A stretch of DNA of 64,000 nt from Moraxella cuniculi DSM 21768 (GCF_900156515.1 NZ_FTNU01000002.1:1-64000), one strand, 5' to 3'. Positions 31,591 to 41,839 are shown, counted from the stretch's first letter. Notes: a model not told the origin generated them from the letters alone. A program made the numbers and translations.

Positions 31591-32745
31591 TTATAAAGTC
31601 AGCAAAAATGCCACCACTGCTTTGCGTTCTTGACGCGTTAGCCCAAGCGGTACAATCAAAGCATCTTTATGATTTTGGCGTGCCAAAGGCGGTGCGGATT
31701 TTGGCAACCGTTCAGGCATGGCTTGATTGTACATCTCAACCACGCCCTCCAGATTGGTAAATCTCCCATGATGAAACCATGGCTTGCTTTGTGCCAAATT
31801 ACGCAAAGATGGTGTTTTAAATTTGCCAAAATCGGCACTGTTGCCAGTGATGGCATAAGCACCAAAATCAGCAAAAGCACTGCCTGCCAAAGTTTGGTTC
31901 AGATTGTGCAGTTTGCCATCGCTCATTGCTTGCCCAAAATGACAATTCATGCAGCGTGCCTTGGTGCGAAACAAATGCAAGCCAAGTAACTGCTGGTCAT
32001 CAAAAGCGGACACATCGCCCAAAAGCACTGTATCAAAACTGGTCTGTGCAGGTGTTAGGCTTTGTAAATACGCCACCACTGCTTGGCTGAACTGTTCAAT
32101 GGTTATCGCTTGCACCTGCTGACCAAAAACTTGACGGAATTTTGGCAAATAGCCCACTTCTTGCAACCGCCAATCAATACTGTCAAGCGATATTGCCATT
32201 TCATTGGGGTTTGTTAATGGCAATAACACCTGTTCGGATAATGACTTGGCTCTGCCGTCCCAAAAAAATTGCACCTGATTTGTCATAAGCCCCAAATGCA
32301 CAAGCGACTGGCTATTGCGTTCACCTTTGCGTCCAAGCACACCAACAGACACAGTGCGAGGATCGGCAAATGCGTATTCTGGGCGATGGCAACTGCCACA
32401 GGAAATTTGACCATCTAAAGACAACGCCGTCTCAAAAAACAACCGCTCTCCCAATTTTGCCTTTGCCGACAGACTGCTTGACAAGCGATTTGGCACAGGT
32501 GCCAACTCTTGCCACACCACACCCTTATCAATTACAGGCTGTGGCCACTTGCCGACTGGTTTGGCATATTGTTCACGCAAACAAGCCATATCATAGCCTT
32601 GTTCATGCTGACAAATGGTATAATCCCACGCCCCAAAAGCACAAAGAGTCATGACGGCAAGCCAACCAAGCAGCAGCCAGCCGATCTGCCGTATCACTTT
32701 GCTCCACGCATACTGCATACACATAGATTTTAGCTTGCTATCCAT
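31591..32745 (-). CDS. MauG/cytochrome c peroxidase family di-haem protein
   Basis: The 384-residue protein has an N-terminal membrane anchor or signal at about 20-42 and two haem-c attachment sites, Cys-Gly-Ser-Cys-His and Cys-Met-Asn-Cys-His, typical of the bacterial di-haem peroxidase/MauG family, which acts in the periplasm on hydrogen peroxide or on protein or peptide side chains. It lies between an iron-type receptor and the FepA-like pair on the same strand. A weak Fur-like stretch precedes it (32758-32775). The true substrate is unknown. The start may lie 10 codons in, at the second or third Met. Confidence 0.85.
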   Translation of the reverse strand: MDSKLKSMCMQYAWSKVIRQIGWLLLGWLAVMTLCAFGAWDYTICQHEQGYDMACLREQYAKPVGKWPQPVIDKGVVWQELAPVPNRLSSSLSAKAKLGERLFFETALSLDGQISCGSCHRPEYAFADPRTVSVGVLGRKGERNSQSLVHLGLMTNQVQFFWDGRAKSLSEQVLLPLTNPNEMAISLDSIDWRLQEVGYLPKFRQVFGQQVQAITIEQFSQAVVAYLQSLTPAQTSFDTVLLGDVSAFDDQQLLGLHLFRTKARCMNCHFGQAMSDGKLHNLNQTLAGSAFADFGAYAITGNSADFGKFKTPSLRNLAQSKPWFHHGRFTNLEGVVEMYNQAMPERLPKSAPPLARQNHKDALIVPLGLTRQERKAVVAFLLTL

Positions 32746-32871
32746 TCATGACAAATCTGGATAATCGGTGATAATGTCCGTCCAATTCTACTGTTTGCCA
32801 AGTTACTACTTCGGATTATGAATCAACACCGCATTCCTTGTGGTGCAAACCTGATCACCGCCCAATGTTAA

Positions 32872-32903
32872 TGTCAAAAAACCCAAGCTGTAACTTGGGT
32901 TTT
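32872..32903 (-). terminator. Terminator of the first FepA-like receptor gene
   Basis: AAACCCAAG...CTTGGGTTT stem with TTTTTTG on the minus strand, 10 bp after the stop. An almost identical terminator follows the second copy. Confidence 0.85.
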
Positions 32904-32913
32904 GGGACTTGCA

Positions 32914-35148
32914 TCAGAACTGGTATTTGATGCTGGCAAAATATGAGCGACCCGCTTCGTTGTAGGTTCTGGCACCGCTGTTGGTGCGTTTGATTTGCTT
33001 GTCCAAGACATTATTTACACCAGCTCGCACAGTGATTGCGTCATTCCATTTGTAACCAGCATTTATCCCGAGTATGCCATAACTTGGCACTTCGGTTGGA
33101 CGCATTTCCTCACGCTCACGCGGTGTGGTTGGCACGGTGCGTGGTTTTTGGCGACCGTATTGTGTATAAGTCAGATTGGCATCTAGATTGTCTGTTACCA
33201 GCCAATTCAAACTAGAATTAACGGTGAATTTTGGAATCACTGACAGCGGGCTGCCAGTTTCCTTGTCCTTAGATTGCATCATATAGGTAAAGTTATTCAC
33301 CCAACGCAGCTTATCTTGTGCCAATGGCAAGGTCAGATTACCCTCAACACCCTCAACAATCGCCTGCTTGCTATTCTCCCACTGCAAAATCTCAGCACCC
33401 AATGCTGTTGTGCCCAGCACTTGTGTGCCTGCAACTATCTTGTTGCGATAGTCGTTATTAAAATACGCAATAGAAGCTCTAAGTCCATCTTTGGCATATT
33501 CTAGACCAATTTCCTTGTTCCAGCTGGTTTCAGGCTTTAGATTCTCTGAGCCGAGCAAGTAGCAAGATTGGGTGCCTTGTGGCAAAATGCGACAACTTCT
33601 GCCTGCACTGTACAGCATATAATTAGGATTTGCTTGGTAGAGGTTTGGGTTTTTGTAGGTGCGAGCGATGCCGCCTTTGATTTTCAGATTATCAGTGATA
33701 TTATGGGCAATATTAATACCGCCTGTAACCACCGAACCTGCATCGCTGCTGTAGTTGTACCGTACAGTTGGCACAACAAAAGTGCCTTTGGCAACAGCAA
33801 TATTATCCTCAGCAAATACCGCCCAGCTGGTGCGTTTAATCTGCCCTGTACGGTCTTGGCGAATGCCGTCATAACTGTCCGCCTGACCTCGACGATTGGT
33901 AGACAGATTCTGGCTGGTAGACGCACCATCATTTAGATCGGTACGCACCACTTCAGCACCAACTGTCAGCATCTGCTCAAAGCCAAAATTCAGCGGAATA
34001 TTCAGCTCAGAGGTCAGACGCGTATTCTTAAGCACGCTGTTTGTAAAGCCTTGATTGCGGCTGTCATAAGAGCCTTCGGTGCGACCTGCCAACGCCTCTT
34101 TTAGGCGACTGTTGGTGGTGCGATCATAGCTTAGCACCGTTTTGCCATCAGCCCAGCCATATTGAGCCGTGTGCGTGATTGCATAATTTTGGCGATACAG
34201 TCGAGCGGTTTCGGCACCGTTTAATGATTTGGTATAAGCTTCACCATCTGCAGTACCACCAGCATTATTAAACTGCGTATCGCCATTATAGATATTGCCC
34301 TGACGGCTAAACCCAGTATCAAAACTTAGCTTATGATTGTCATTAATCTGCCAATCCATACGAGCAGAAATGTCTTTATTGCGTACGCCCTCACGCCCTG
34401 CACTCAATGGCGGTATTGGGTCATTGTTGGTTCTTTCGGCTGGATTAATATCCATCGCATCAGCATCTGTTTTGTTCTGGCTGGCATACAGACGCATACC
34501 AAGTTTGTCCTTAATCAACGGCCCGCTCAACAACAACCCAACTCGCTGTGTCGCCCCCTCTTTGTCATCTTGGGGCTGGTTGGTATAATAATTAACACTG
34601 CCAAAAAATTCATCTGTTGTTGGCTTGGTCTTGATATTCACCACTCCGCCCATCGCACCAGAGCCATAACGAGCTGCCGCAGGGCCTCGCAATACCTCAA
34701 TGGATTCAATCATTTCTGCTGGCACCCAGTTGCTATCGCCACGCGTATTGCGTTCACCCGAGCGACCATAGCGTTCGGCACCGCGTGAGGTTACAGGTCT
34801 GCCATCAACCAAGATTAGCGTATTTTCTGGGCCCATGCCACGAATGTCAATTTGGCGTTTGTTGCCACGAGCTGCACCTGCGGCATTGCCTGTCAAGTTC
34901 ACCCCCGGCATGGTACGCAAAATCTCCGATACATCATTTTGCACAGGGCGTTTTTCCAGATCCGTCTGATTAATCCTTGATACACCCAAAGATTGCTTAA
35001 CTTGGGCTTCGGCGGTAACGACTTGGGTTGGCAGTACAACCGTTGGCAGGGTGGTTTTGGCTGTTTCTTCTGTAGCATTTGCAAATGCTGCACCGCTCAT
35101 GCAGGCAAAAATACACAATGCCAAAGATTTTGGCTGAAAGTTTGACAT
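32914..35148 (-). CDS. FepA/BfeA-like siderophore receptor, copy 1
   Basis: The 744-residue TonB-dependent receptor has a 22-residue signal peptide (Gln-Pro-Lys-Ser-Leu-Ala-Leu-Cys-Ile-Phe), a plug domain with Val-Asn-Leu-Thr-Gly-Asn, Arg-Gly-Met-Gly-Pro-Glu-Asn-Thr-Leu-Ile-Leu-Val-Asp-Gly-Arg-Pro and Gly-Ala-Met-Gly-Gly-Val-Val-Asn-Ile, and a barrel ending in Phe. These signatures match catecholate siderophore receptors of the FepA type. Start 35148 is preceded by GGAGG. It is followed by its own terminator, and is the neighbour of a similar gene at 35381, with which it shares its ends. Confidence 0.92.
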   Translation of the reverse strand: MSNFQPKSLALCIFACMSGAAFANATEETAKTTLPTVVLPTQVVTAEAQVKQSLGVSRINQTDLEKRPVQNDVSEILRTMPGVNLTGNAAGAARGNKRQIDIRGMGPENTLILVDGRPVTSRGAERYGRSGERNTRGDSNWVPAEMIESIEVLRGPAAARYGSGAMGGVVNIKTKPTTDEFFGSVNYYTNQPQDDKEGATQRVGLLLSGPLIKDKLGMRLYASQNKTDADAMDINPAERTNNDPIPPLSAGREGVRNKDISARMDWQINDNHKLSFDTGFSRQGNIYNGDTQFNNAGGTADGEAYTKSLNGAETARLYRQNYAITHTAQYGWADGKTVLSYDRTTNSRLKEALAGRTEGSYDSRNQGFTNSVLKNTRLTSELNIPLNFGFEQMLTVGAEVVRTDLNDGASTSQNLSTNRRGQADSYDGIRQDRTGQIKRTSWAVFAEDNIAVAKGTFVVPTVRYNYSSDAGSVVTGGINIAHNITDNLKIKGGIARTYKNPNLYQANPNYMLYSAGRSCRILPQGTQSCYLLGSENLKPETSWNKEIGLEYAKDGLRASIAYFNNDYRNKIVAGTQVLGTTALGAEILQWENSKQAIVEGVEGNLTLPLAQDKLRWVNNFTYMMQSKDKETGSPLSVIPKFTVNSSLNWLVTDNLDANLTYTQYGRQKPRTVPTTPREREEMRPTEVPSYGILGINAGYKWNDAITVRAGVNNVLDKQIKRTNSGARTYNEAGRSYFASIKYQF

Positions 35149-35234
35149 AAATCCTCCAGTAATCATCAATCCATAAAATTGCAACAATGCTGTAACCAGC
35201 TGATACGATATTATTATAAAAGCTGATTGTATGT

Positions 35235-35270
35235 TTGTAAAGTATAATTATTATCAATATGATAATAATT
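35235..35270. promoter_or_regulatory. Fur-like palindrome upstream of receptor copy 1
   Basis: 35246-35256 and 35260-35270 are a perfect 11-bp inverted repeat with a 3-bp spacer (AATTATTATCA). The 23-mer at 35235-35257 recurs exactly at 37751-37773. Confidence 0.65.
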
Positions 35271-35340
35271 TTTAATATTATTAATAATCATGGTAAGGCA
35301 CGCATGAGCTGTGTTGCAAAATTAACCAACCAATCAGCAA

Positions 35341-35371
35341 AAATAAAACCCAAGCTGTAACTTGGGTTTTA
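35341..35371 (-). terminator. Terminator of the second FepA-like receptor gene
   Basis: Same stem as at 32872-32903, followed by TTTTATTTTTG on the minus strand. Confidence 0.85.
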
Positions 35372-35380
35372 GGACTTGCA

Positions 35381-37663
35381 TCAGAACTGGTATTTGATGC
35401 TGGCAAAATATGAGCGACCCGCTTCGTTGTAGGTCTGATTGCCGATACGCAATAGCTGCTTATCAAACAAATTCTCAACACCAACTCTGGCACTGATATT
35501 GTCATTGAAGCGATAACCTGCATTGATGCCTGCAATGCCGTACGCCTTCACTTCGGTCAAATCCAGCCCCCTATCAACCTGCATATTGCCCTCGGCGAAT
35601 TGGCGTGGTTTTTGCTTGCCATAATGCGTATAGCTGGCAACAACATCAACCTTATCCGACACTTGATAATTCAAAATAGAATTCCAAGTATAGCGAGGGA
35701 TAATGGACAGTGGATTGCCCGTTGTTTTGTTTTTAGAATCCATCATATAAGTTAAATTATTTGTCCAGCTTGCCTTATCAAAGCGATAAGTAACGCTGCC
35801 CTCCACGCCCTGCACCAGTGCCTTTGGTACATTTTCCCATTGCAAGAGATTGTAGGTATCTTGACCTCTGGTTACGCGACCAAGCACAGTGTTGCCACTG
35901 GCGATTTTGTTTTTATAATCGCTTCTAAACCAAGTTAAGCTGGCATTAACTTTGTTATTCTTAAATTGTACACCAAACTCACTATTGATGGCAGTTTCGG
36001 GCTTAAGATCTTCGTTCGCCATCAAATAGCAGTTGTTGATGCGTGTAGCCTGACCACTTGCCGCATAATTATAGGCATTGCCCTGATAGGTGTAGTTTAC
36101 AGGACAGCCATTGCCACGCGTAAACAGCAGATAACCCGGTGCAGTTTGGTACATATTGGGTGCTTTGTAGGCTTTGGCAATGCCACCTTTGATTGTCCAG
36201 CCATCGGTCAATCTGTGCGTGATATTTATCGCTGGGCTGAAATTTGACCCTGATTTGTTGTGATTGTCATATCTAAGTGCCAAAACCAAATCGGTATCAT
36301 TGCCAAGCGTGATATTATCCTCGGCATACACAGAATAAATGCGTGAGTTCATATCGGCACGATTGCTCGGTAATTGCACCAAGCCTGAACTGTCCGCCAT
36401 CACGGTTGATACAGGATCATTAAAATCATCACCGACATACTCTGCACCCACCGTCAAGACATTAGGCACAGCAGCATAAAATGGCACAACCACCTCGCCT
36501 GATAAGCGTTTGGTTTTTAGTCGTGAAGTGAACTTGTCATCGCTGTTAAATGCCCCTTCACCACCGCCAGCCAAGCCTTCGCCTTGACGATAATTGCGTG
36601 TATAATCATATTGGGCGGTCAATTTGCTGCTGATATTGTTGGCATATTCACCTTCGTGAGTGATGGCATGGCTTTGGCGGTACATGGTATTGGTTTCTGC
36701 ACCAACTAGGTTATTGATTCGCTTAGCCCTCTGATCAACCTCCAGCACGCCCGTGCGTCTGTTGGGAGTCATTGGGTTATTATTGGCGGCATCATAGCCG
36801 TTCGACTGGGTATCACCTGCATAAATATTACCTTGGCGACCATAAGAGCTGTCCAAAGTCAAGCTGTGGTTTGGGTTGATTTGGTATGCCAACCGCAGTC
36901 CAGCATCTTTGTTAATCACGCCCTCGCGACCAGCAGCACGCCTGCCATTAACCACAGGGTTAATATCCACATCATCAGCGTCAGTCTTGTTATAGCCTGC
37001 ATAGACACGCATGCCCAGTTTATTGTCAATAATCGGTGCACTCAAAGTGGCATTGACTCGCACACTGTCGCCTTCTTTGCTGTTTTCGGGCTGGCTGGTG
37101 TATACGCTGACGCTTCCTGTTGGCGTATCAGTTACTTTTTTGGTTCTGATATTCACCACCCCGCCCATCGCACCAGAGCCATAACGAGCTGCCGCAGGGC
37201 CTCGCAATACCTCAATGGATTCAATCGCACCGCTTGGAATCCACTGCGAATCTCCACGCGTATCACGCTCGCCACCCCAGCTATAACGCACCGAATTTCT
37301 TGAGCTGACAGGCTTGCCATCGATGAGAATTAGCGTATTTTCTGGACCCATGCCACGAATGTCAATTTGGCGATTGTTGCCCCTAGCACCGCCGACACTG
37401 TTGCCTGTTAGATTGACGCCCGGCATTTTGCGGACGATTTCGGCAACATCATTTTTGACAGGCGTGCGGTCAAAATCACTGCCTGTAATGGTTGATACGC
37501 CCAAAGATTGCTTAACTTGGGCTTCGGCGGTAACGACTTGGGTTGGCAGTACAACCGTTGGTAGGGTGGTTTTGGCTGTTTCTTCTGTAGTATTTGCAAA
37601 TGCTGTACCGCTCATGCAGGCAAAAATACACAATGCCAAAGATTTTGGCTGAAAGTTTGACAT
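35381..37663 (-). CDS. FepA/BfeA-like siderophore receptor, copy 2
   Basis: The 760-residue receptor has the same signal peptide and plug start as the copy at 32914 (first ~55 residues almost identical), the Arg-Gly-Met-Gly-Pro-Glu-Asn motif, and the same last 15 residues. The barrel in between is clearly different, so the substrate may differ. It carries Cys pairs in extracellular segments (Gly-Cys-Pro-Val-Asn; Asn-Asn-Cys-Tyr), as in FepA-type receptors. GGAGAAA precedes the ATG at 37663. Its neighbour psd is unrelated. Confidence 0.92.
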   Translation of the reverse strand: MSNFQPKSLALCIFACMSGTAFANTTEETAKTTLPTVVLPTQVVTAEAQVKQSLGVSTITGSDFDRTPVKNDVAEIVRKMPGVNLTGNSVGGARGNNRQIDIRGMGPENTLILIDGKPVSSRNSVRYSWGGERDTRGDSQWIPSGAIESIEVLRGPAAARYGSGAMGGVVNIRTKKVTDTPTGSVSVYTSQPENSKEGDSVRVNATLSAPIIDNKLGMRVYAGYNKTDADDVDINPVVNGRRAAGREGVINKDAGLRLAYQINPNHSLTLDSSYGRQGNIYAGDTQSNGYDAANNNPMTPNRRTGVLEVDQRAKRINNLVGAETNTMYRQSHAITHEGEYANNISSKLTAQYDYTRNYRQGEGLAGGGEGAFNSDDKFTSRLKTKRLSGEVVVPFYAAVPNVLTVGAEYVGDDFNDPVSTVMADSSGLVQLPSNRADMNSRIYSVYAEDNITLGNDTDLVLALRYDNHNKSGSNFSPAINITHRLTDGWTIKGGIAKAYKAPNMYQTAPGYLLFTRGNGCPVNYTYQGNAYNYAASGQATRINNCYLMANEDLKPETAINSEFGVQFKNNKVNASLTWFRSDYKNKIASGNTVLGRVTRGQDTYNLLQWENVPKALVQGVEGSVTYRFDKASWTNNLTYMMDSKNKTTGNPLSIIPRYTWNSILNYQVSDKVDVVASYTHYGKQKPRQFAEGNMQVDRGLDLTEVKAYGIAGINAGYRFNDNISARVGVENLFDKQLLRIGNQTYNEAGRSYFASIKYQF

Positions 37664-37750
37664 GATTTTCTCCATAGCAAACAAACTCTAAGCGAGTTTT
37701 GCTGATAAATACGCATACAAGTTGCCCAATTATAAAGCTCCTGTGTTATT

Positions 37751-37773
37751 TTGTAAAGTATAATTATTATCAA
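37751..37773. promoter_or_regulatory. Fur-like half site upstream of receptor copy 2
   Basis: Identical 23-mer to 35235-35257, including the AATTATTATCA arm, but the second arm is not conserved here. Confidence 0.5.
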
Positions 37774-37890
37774 ATGAGAGCCAATTTAGCAATGGATAAT
37801 CTTGACAAAGCAACCAACCATTCGCTCTGCATTGGTTTGCGGTGATAATAAATTGTGCTACAATAGCCAAAAAACCAATAGGATACACTT

Positions 37891-38724
37891 GTGAATTTAT
37901 TTGCCCTAGCCCAAACCCTGGTCCCACAGCAGGCGTTGAGTGAGCTGGCAGGATACCTTGCCGCCAGCGAAAATCGCCACATCAAACGCACCTTAATCAA
38001 CAGCTTTGCCAAAGCCTATGGCATTACTTTGGACGAGTATGCACGAGAATCACTGGGTGATTATGCCAGTTTTAATGATTTTTTCACTCGGGAGCTAAAA
38101 GACAACGCGCGCCCAATTGATGGCACAAGCGGTGGCATCATCTGCCCTGCCGATGGCACAGTATCGCAAATTGGCACAATCCAGCAAAATGCCATCTTGC
38201 AAGCCAAAGGGCGTGATTATGAGGTTGGTCAATTGCTCGCTGATTATGATGACGGCAACTATTTCGCCAATGGCAGCTTTGCAACCATCTATCTTGCCCC
38301 AAGCAATTATCACCGTGTGCATATGCCATTTGCTGGCAAACTAATCGCCACTCGCTATGTGCCAGGCACGCTGTTTTCGGTCAATAATACCACTGCCAAT
38401 GCCGTGCCTGACTTGTTTGCTCGCAATGAACGCTTGGTGTGCTTGTTTGATACAGAGTTTGGGCGTGCTGCGGTGGTGCTGGTCGGTGCGATGATTGTTG
38501 CAGGTATTGAGACAGTGGCAACAGGCAAAATCAAACGCACGCCATACATTCAGCACCGCACCCATGAGCTGTCGCTATCAAAAGGCGATGAGCTTGGCAG
38601 ATTTTACTTGGGTTCAACCGCCATCATAGTTCTGCCCAAAGCAGCAAATACCCAATGGCAAGCCGACATTACACATGGCACAAAAGTCATGATGGGGCAA
38701 CATTTAGGTCTTGTTAGCAGCTAA
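37891..38724 (+). CDS. psd: Phosphatidylserine decarboxylase proenzyme
   Basis: The 277-residue inner-membrane-associated enzyme makes phosphatidylethanolamine from phosphatidylserine. The self-cleavage motif Leu-Gly-Ser-Thr is at residues 240-243, where Ser242 becomes the pyruvoyl group. The conserved His-Arg-Val-His and Pro-Ala-Asp-Gly motifs are present. Translation appears to start at a GTG (37891), with AGGATA upstream; no ATG fits. The gene is divergent from the receptor cluster. Confidence 0.95.
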   Translation: MNLFALAQTLVPQQALSELAGYLAASENRHIKRTLINSFAKAYGITLDEYARESLGDYASFNDFFTRELKDNARPIDGTSGGIICPADGTVSQIGTIQQNAILQAKGRDYEVGQLLADYDDGNYFANGSFATIYLAPSNYHRVHMPFAGKLIATRYVPGTLFSVNNTTANAVPDLFARNERLVCLFDTEFGRAAVVLVGAMIVAGIETVATGKIKRTPYIQHRTHELSLSKGDELGRFYLGSTAIIVLPKAANTQWQADITHGTKVMMGQHLGLVSS

Positions 38725-38845
38725 TTATCAAGCCAAATCACCTGCCACCAGTTGCTTAACTGCGTGGCATTTTTACAGCTTGGCTTCAACAAACCGCTCC
38801 AGTTGCCCTGTGTCAATCATAATTATCCTTGTCGCCACAGCCAAA

Positions 38846-41839
38846 TCAGCCCAAGCCTTCGCCCTGATAGTGTCCAATAACAACATCTATCTGCACCGCT
38901 TGCAACGCATCTAATGCGTCAATCAACGCACGATAAGCAGGTCGCATGGCGATAAACTGACTGGCACTGACAGCAGCGATATCGGCACGGCATTTTTGTT
39001 CAAATAATTCAGTAGCAGCACGCATTCTTGGCACGCCTGCATAGCGTGTCGCCCCAACCATACGATGAGCAATTTGTGCCAAAGTCGCACGATCACGATC
39101 TGCCCACGCTCGCTCTAATGCCTGTCTGTCGCCATCGGCACCATCAATCATCATCTCAAGTAGCTTTTTGGCAAGCTCTGGCTTGTTTGCCGAACGCTCC
39201 AACGCATCCGCCCAATCGACATCAGGCAACTGCTCGGCAGTCTCAATGCTGGCAGATTTGGTGGATACTTGCACCGCCGAAATTTCAGCAAGCATGGCAG
39301 GTTGGCTGGATAACATCGTGGGCAGTTCTGTCTCTCCACCGCTGCGATTGAGCCATTTTTGTAGGGTTTGTGCCAACTGCACCTCACCGATGGGCTTACT
39401 GATATAATCATCAAGCCCCGAGCTGACCATACGCAGCTTTTCATCTGCCAGCCCATGAGCTGTCAGGGCAACGATTGGTACAGGTTCGCTTAGATGAGCC
39501 TGTTCTATCTTGCGAATCTCAATCGTCGCCTCCAGCCCTGACATTCTTGGCATTTGTATATCCATAAACACCATATCAATCGGTGCAATCGCCCCTGTGA
39601 TACTTTGGGTCATTTTTTCAATGGCATCAAAGCCACTGCTGGCAGTTACCACCTCAATCCCCAGCTCATCAAGCAGGGCATCAAGCACCAGCAAGTTGGG
39701 CAAATGATCATCAACCGCCAAAACTCGCCTGCCGACAAATTTCGCTTGGCGTGTGTTTGTCATTAGAATCTGGCTTTGGTTGGACAATAACGCATACAGC
39801 TGCCGTCTGTCCATCGGCTCGTGCAGTGCATGGGTCTGGTATCGCTCAAGCAGCTGCTCATTAATACCCACCTGATAGCCATAGCTTGCCAAGCTGCCAC
39901 GATATCGCTGGCGAATCTGTCGCAAAATCGCCCCAACATCATCTTTGGCGGCATCTTGACCAAAATTATCCACAATCACCCAATCATAATTGGCATCATT
40001 TTTATCCAGTTTTTCTAATAAATCCGCCAAACCGATTGCCACCGTCAATTGAGTTTTGCTGGCAAGCAAACTCGCCTTTAATACCTGTAGTGCAGGTGCA
40101 TGATTGATCCACACCAAAATCTGCTCAGGCATCTGTGCAGGTATCGGCACGCCACTGCCAGACAGGGCAACATCATGCTCAAGCACGCCACTTGGCATCT
40201 CAAACCAAAAAGTCGCCCCTGCATTGGCAATATTTTCGCTGCGATTGTCAAAAAAGCCTATCGAACCGCCCATCATGGTTGTCAGCTGTTTACAAATCAC
40301 CAAACCCAGACCTGTGCCGCCATAGCGGCGTGTTACCGACAAATCACCCTGCCCAAAACTGACAAACAACTGTGCCTTGTCGCTTTCGCTAACCCCTTTG
40401 CCACTGTCCTCAATTTCGATACGCAAAAAATTTGCCTTATCCGCCAAACTGACACGCACCACCACGCCACCTGAGTCGGTGAATTTAATCGCATTGCCGA
40501 CTAGGTTTGTTAAGATTTGCTTCACTCTTAAACTATCGCCAACAACTTGGGTCGGCACATCATCATAAAACAACACCGCAAGACGCAGGCGTTTTTCTAA
40601 TGCCGCAGGCGAGAGCATATCCACCACATCATAGACGGTGGCATACAGATCAAAATCATGGCTGTCCAAAACCAGCTTACCTGCCTCCATCTTAGAAAAA
40701 TCCAGCACATCATTGACCAGTGCCAACAGATGAGCACTGGATTTTTTGATGGTTTGCACATACAGATTTTGTTCGCCAGTCAGTTTTGCTTTGCGTGCCA
40801 ACAGGTTGATAAAACCATCAATACTGTTTAGCGGCGTTCGCAATTCGTGGCTGATATTTGCCAAAAATGCTGATTTTGCTTGGCTGGTCGAGATGGCAGC
40901 ATCACGAGCGTTGCGAATGGAGATATTTTGCATTTCCATCTCGTCAAACGCCTGCTGCAGATCTCGCTCAGTTTCTTCGGCGTGGTTTTTTAGTTCAGAA
41001 AAACTGCTCTCAAGTCGCTCAATGGCACACAAAAAGTCGTCTTTTAGCAAGGCAAATTCCCCATCTGCCTTTAAGGGCGGCACTTTGGAGAGATTATTCG
41101 CATTGAGTTTTTGTAGATACAGACGCATCTCATAAATCGGTGCAATCCAGCGTTTGGAGTAGATATTTAGAATCAACAGCAGCAGCAAAATTGTTGTAAG
41201 CCCCGTGATGGTCAATGCCAATGCCACACGGTATGAGCTGATGGTCAAGGGCGTGCTGTCCATGTCCACCACCAGCCAGTAGCGTTTATTCTCAAACACA
41301 AAAGATTTGCCATACGCCATGCCAACAGGGGTTGGTACGCGTGCAATTTGTCTGCTTTGTAAATCAAACTTGCCCCACGACAAATCCGCCTGTGCACCTG
41401 TGCTAAATAGCACCTGACCGATGCCGTCCATCACCGCCACACGCAGCACATGCTGACTGCCAGATTGTTGCAACTGGGCAAACCAGTTATCCGTCTGCAC
41501 CTTGCCATTGGTCATCACCTCATGCGGCACGATTGGTTGCAGCAGTGCGTCGGTTGCCATCTGTGCCACCTGATTATCAAGTGCCGATTGTCGCTTGATA
41601 TCCTCAAGCAATGGTCTGACTATCGCCTCATAACGCACCAATGCCGCCTGTGCCATCGTGTCTTGCTCTGACAATATCGCACGGCGTGTCTCTGTCATCA
41701 CCAGATACGAGCCAACCATCGCCAGAATCACAATTGGCAAAAACACCAACAAAATCAGCTGCCCATAGGCACTTTTTACGCCAAACAATTTATCATCTTG
41801 CACGCTTTGTTCGCCCCGCCCAGTTACCCACACTCTCAC
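38846..41839 (-). CDS. Hybrid sensor histidine kinase, BarA/GacS-like
   Basis: The 997-residue membrane kinase has helices at about 27-47 and 203-226 around a periplasmic sensor, a coiled-coil linker, a kinase core with phospho-acceptor His331 in Ser-His-Glu-Leu-Arg-Thr-Pro-Leu-Asn, ATP-binding boxes Asn-Ala-Ile-Lys-Phe-Thr and Gly-Thr-Gly-Leu-Gly-Leu, a receiver domain with Phe-Met-Asp-Ile-Gln-Met-Pro, and a C-terminal HPt domain (Ala-His-Arg-Met-Val-Gly). This His-Asp-His phosphorelay matches BarA/GacS, which activates small RNAs through UvrY/GacA. The response regulator is not nearby. Upstream start choice is uncertain. Confidence 0.9.
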   Translation of the reverse strand: MRVWVTGRGEQSVQDDKLFGVKSAYGQLILLVFLPIVILAMVGSYLVMTETRRAILSEQDTMAQAALVRYEAIVRPLLEDIKRQSALDNQVAQMATDALLQPIVPHEVMTNGKVQTDNWFAQLQQSGSQHVLRVAVMDGIGQVLFSTGAQADLSWGKFDLQSRQIARVPTPVGMAYGKSFVFENKRYWLVVDMDSTPLTISSYRVALALTITGLTTILLLLLILNIYSKRWIAPIYEMRLYLQKLNANNLSKVPPLKADGEFALLKDDFLCAIERLESSFSELKNHAEETERDLQQAFDEMEMQNISIRNARDAAISTSQAKSAFLANISHELRTPLNSIDGFINLLARKAKLTGEQNLYVQTIKKSSAHLLALVNDVLDFSKMEAGKLVLDSHDFDLYATVYDVVDMLSPAALEKRLRLAVLFYDDVPTQVVGDSLRVKQILTNLVGNAIKFTDSGGVVVRVSLADKANFLRIEIEDSGKGVSESDKAQLFVSFGQGDLSVTRRYGGTGLGLVICKQLTTMMGGSIGFFDNRSENIANAGATFWFEMPSGVLEHDVALSGSGVPIPAQMPEQILVWINHAPALQVLKASLLASKTQLTVAIGLADLLEKLDKNDANYDWVIVDNFGQDAAKDDVGAILRQIRQRYRGSLASYGYQVGINEQLLERYQTHALHEPMDRRQLYALLSNQSQILMTNTRQAKFVGRRVLAVDDHLPNLLVLDALLDELGIEVVTASSGFDAIEKMTQSITGAIAPIDMVFMDIQMPRMSGLEATIEIRKIEQAHLSEPVPIVALTAHGLADEKLRMVSSGLDDYISKPIGEVQLAQTLQKWLNRSGGETELPTMLSSQPAMLAEISAVQVSTKSASIETAEQLPDVDWADALERSANKPELAKKLLEMMIDGADGDRQALERAWADRDRATLAQIAHRMVGATRYAGVPRMRAATELFEQKCRADIAAVSASQFIAMRPAYRALIDALDALQAVQIDVVIGHYQGEGLG

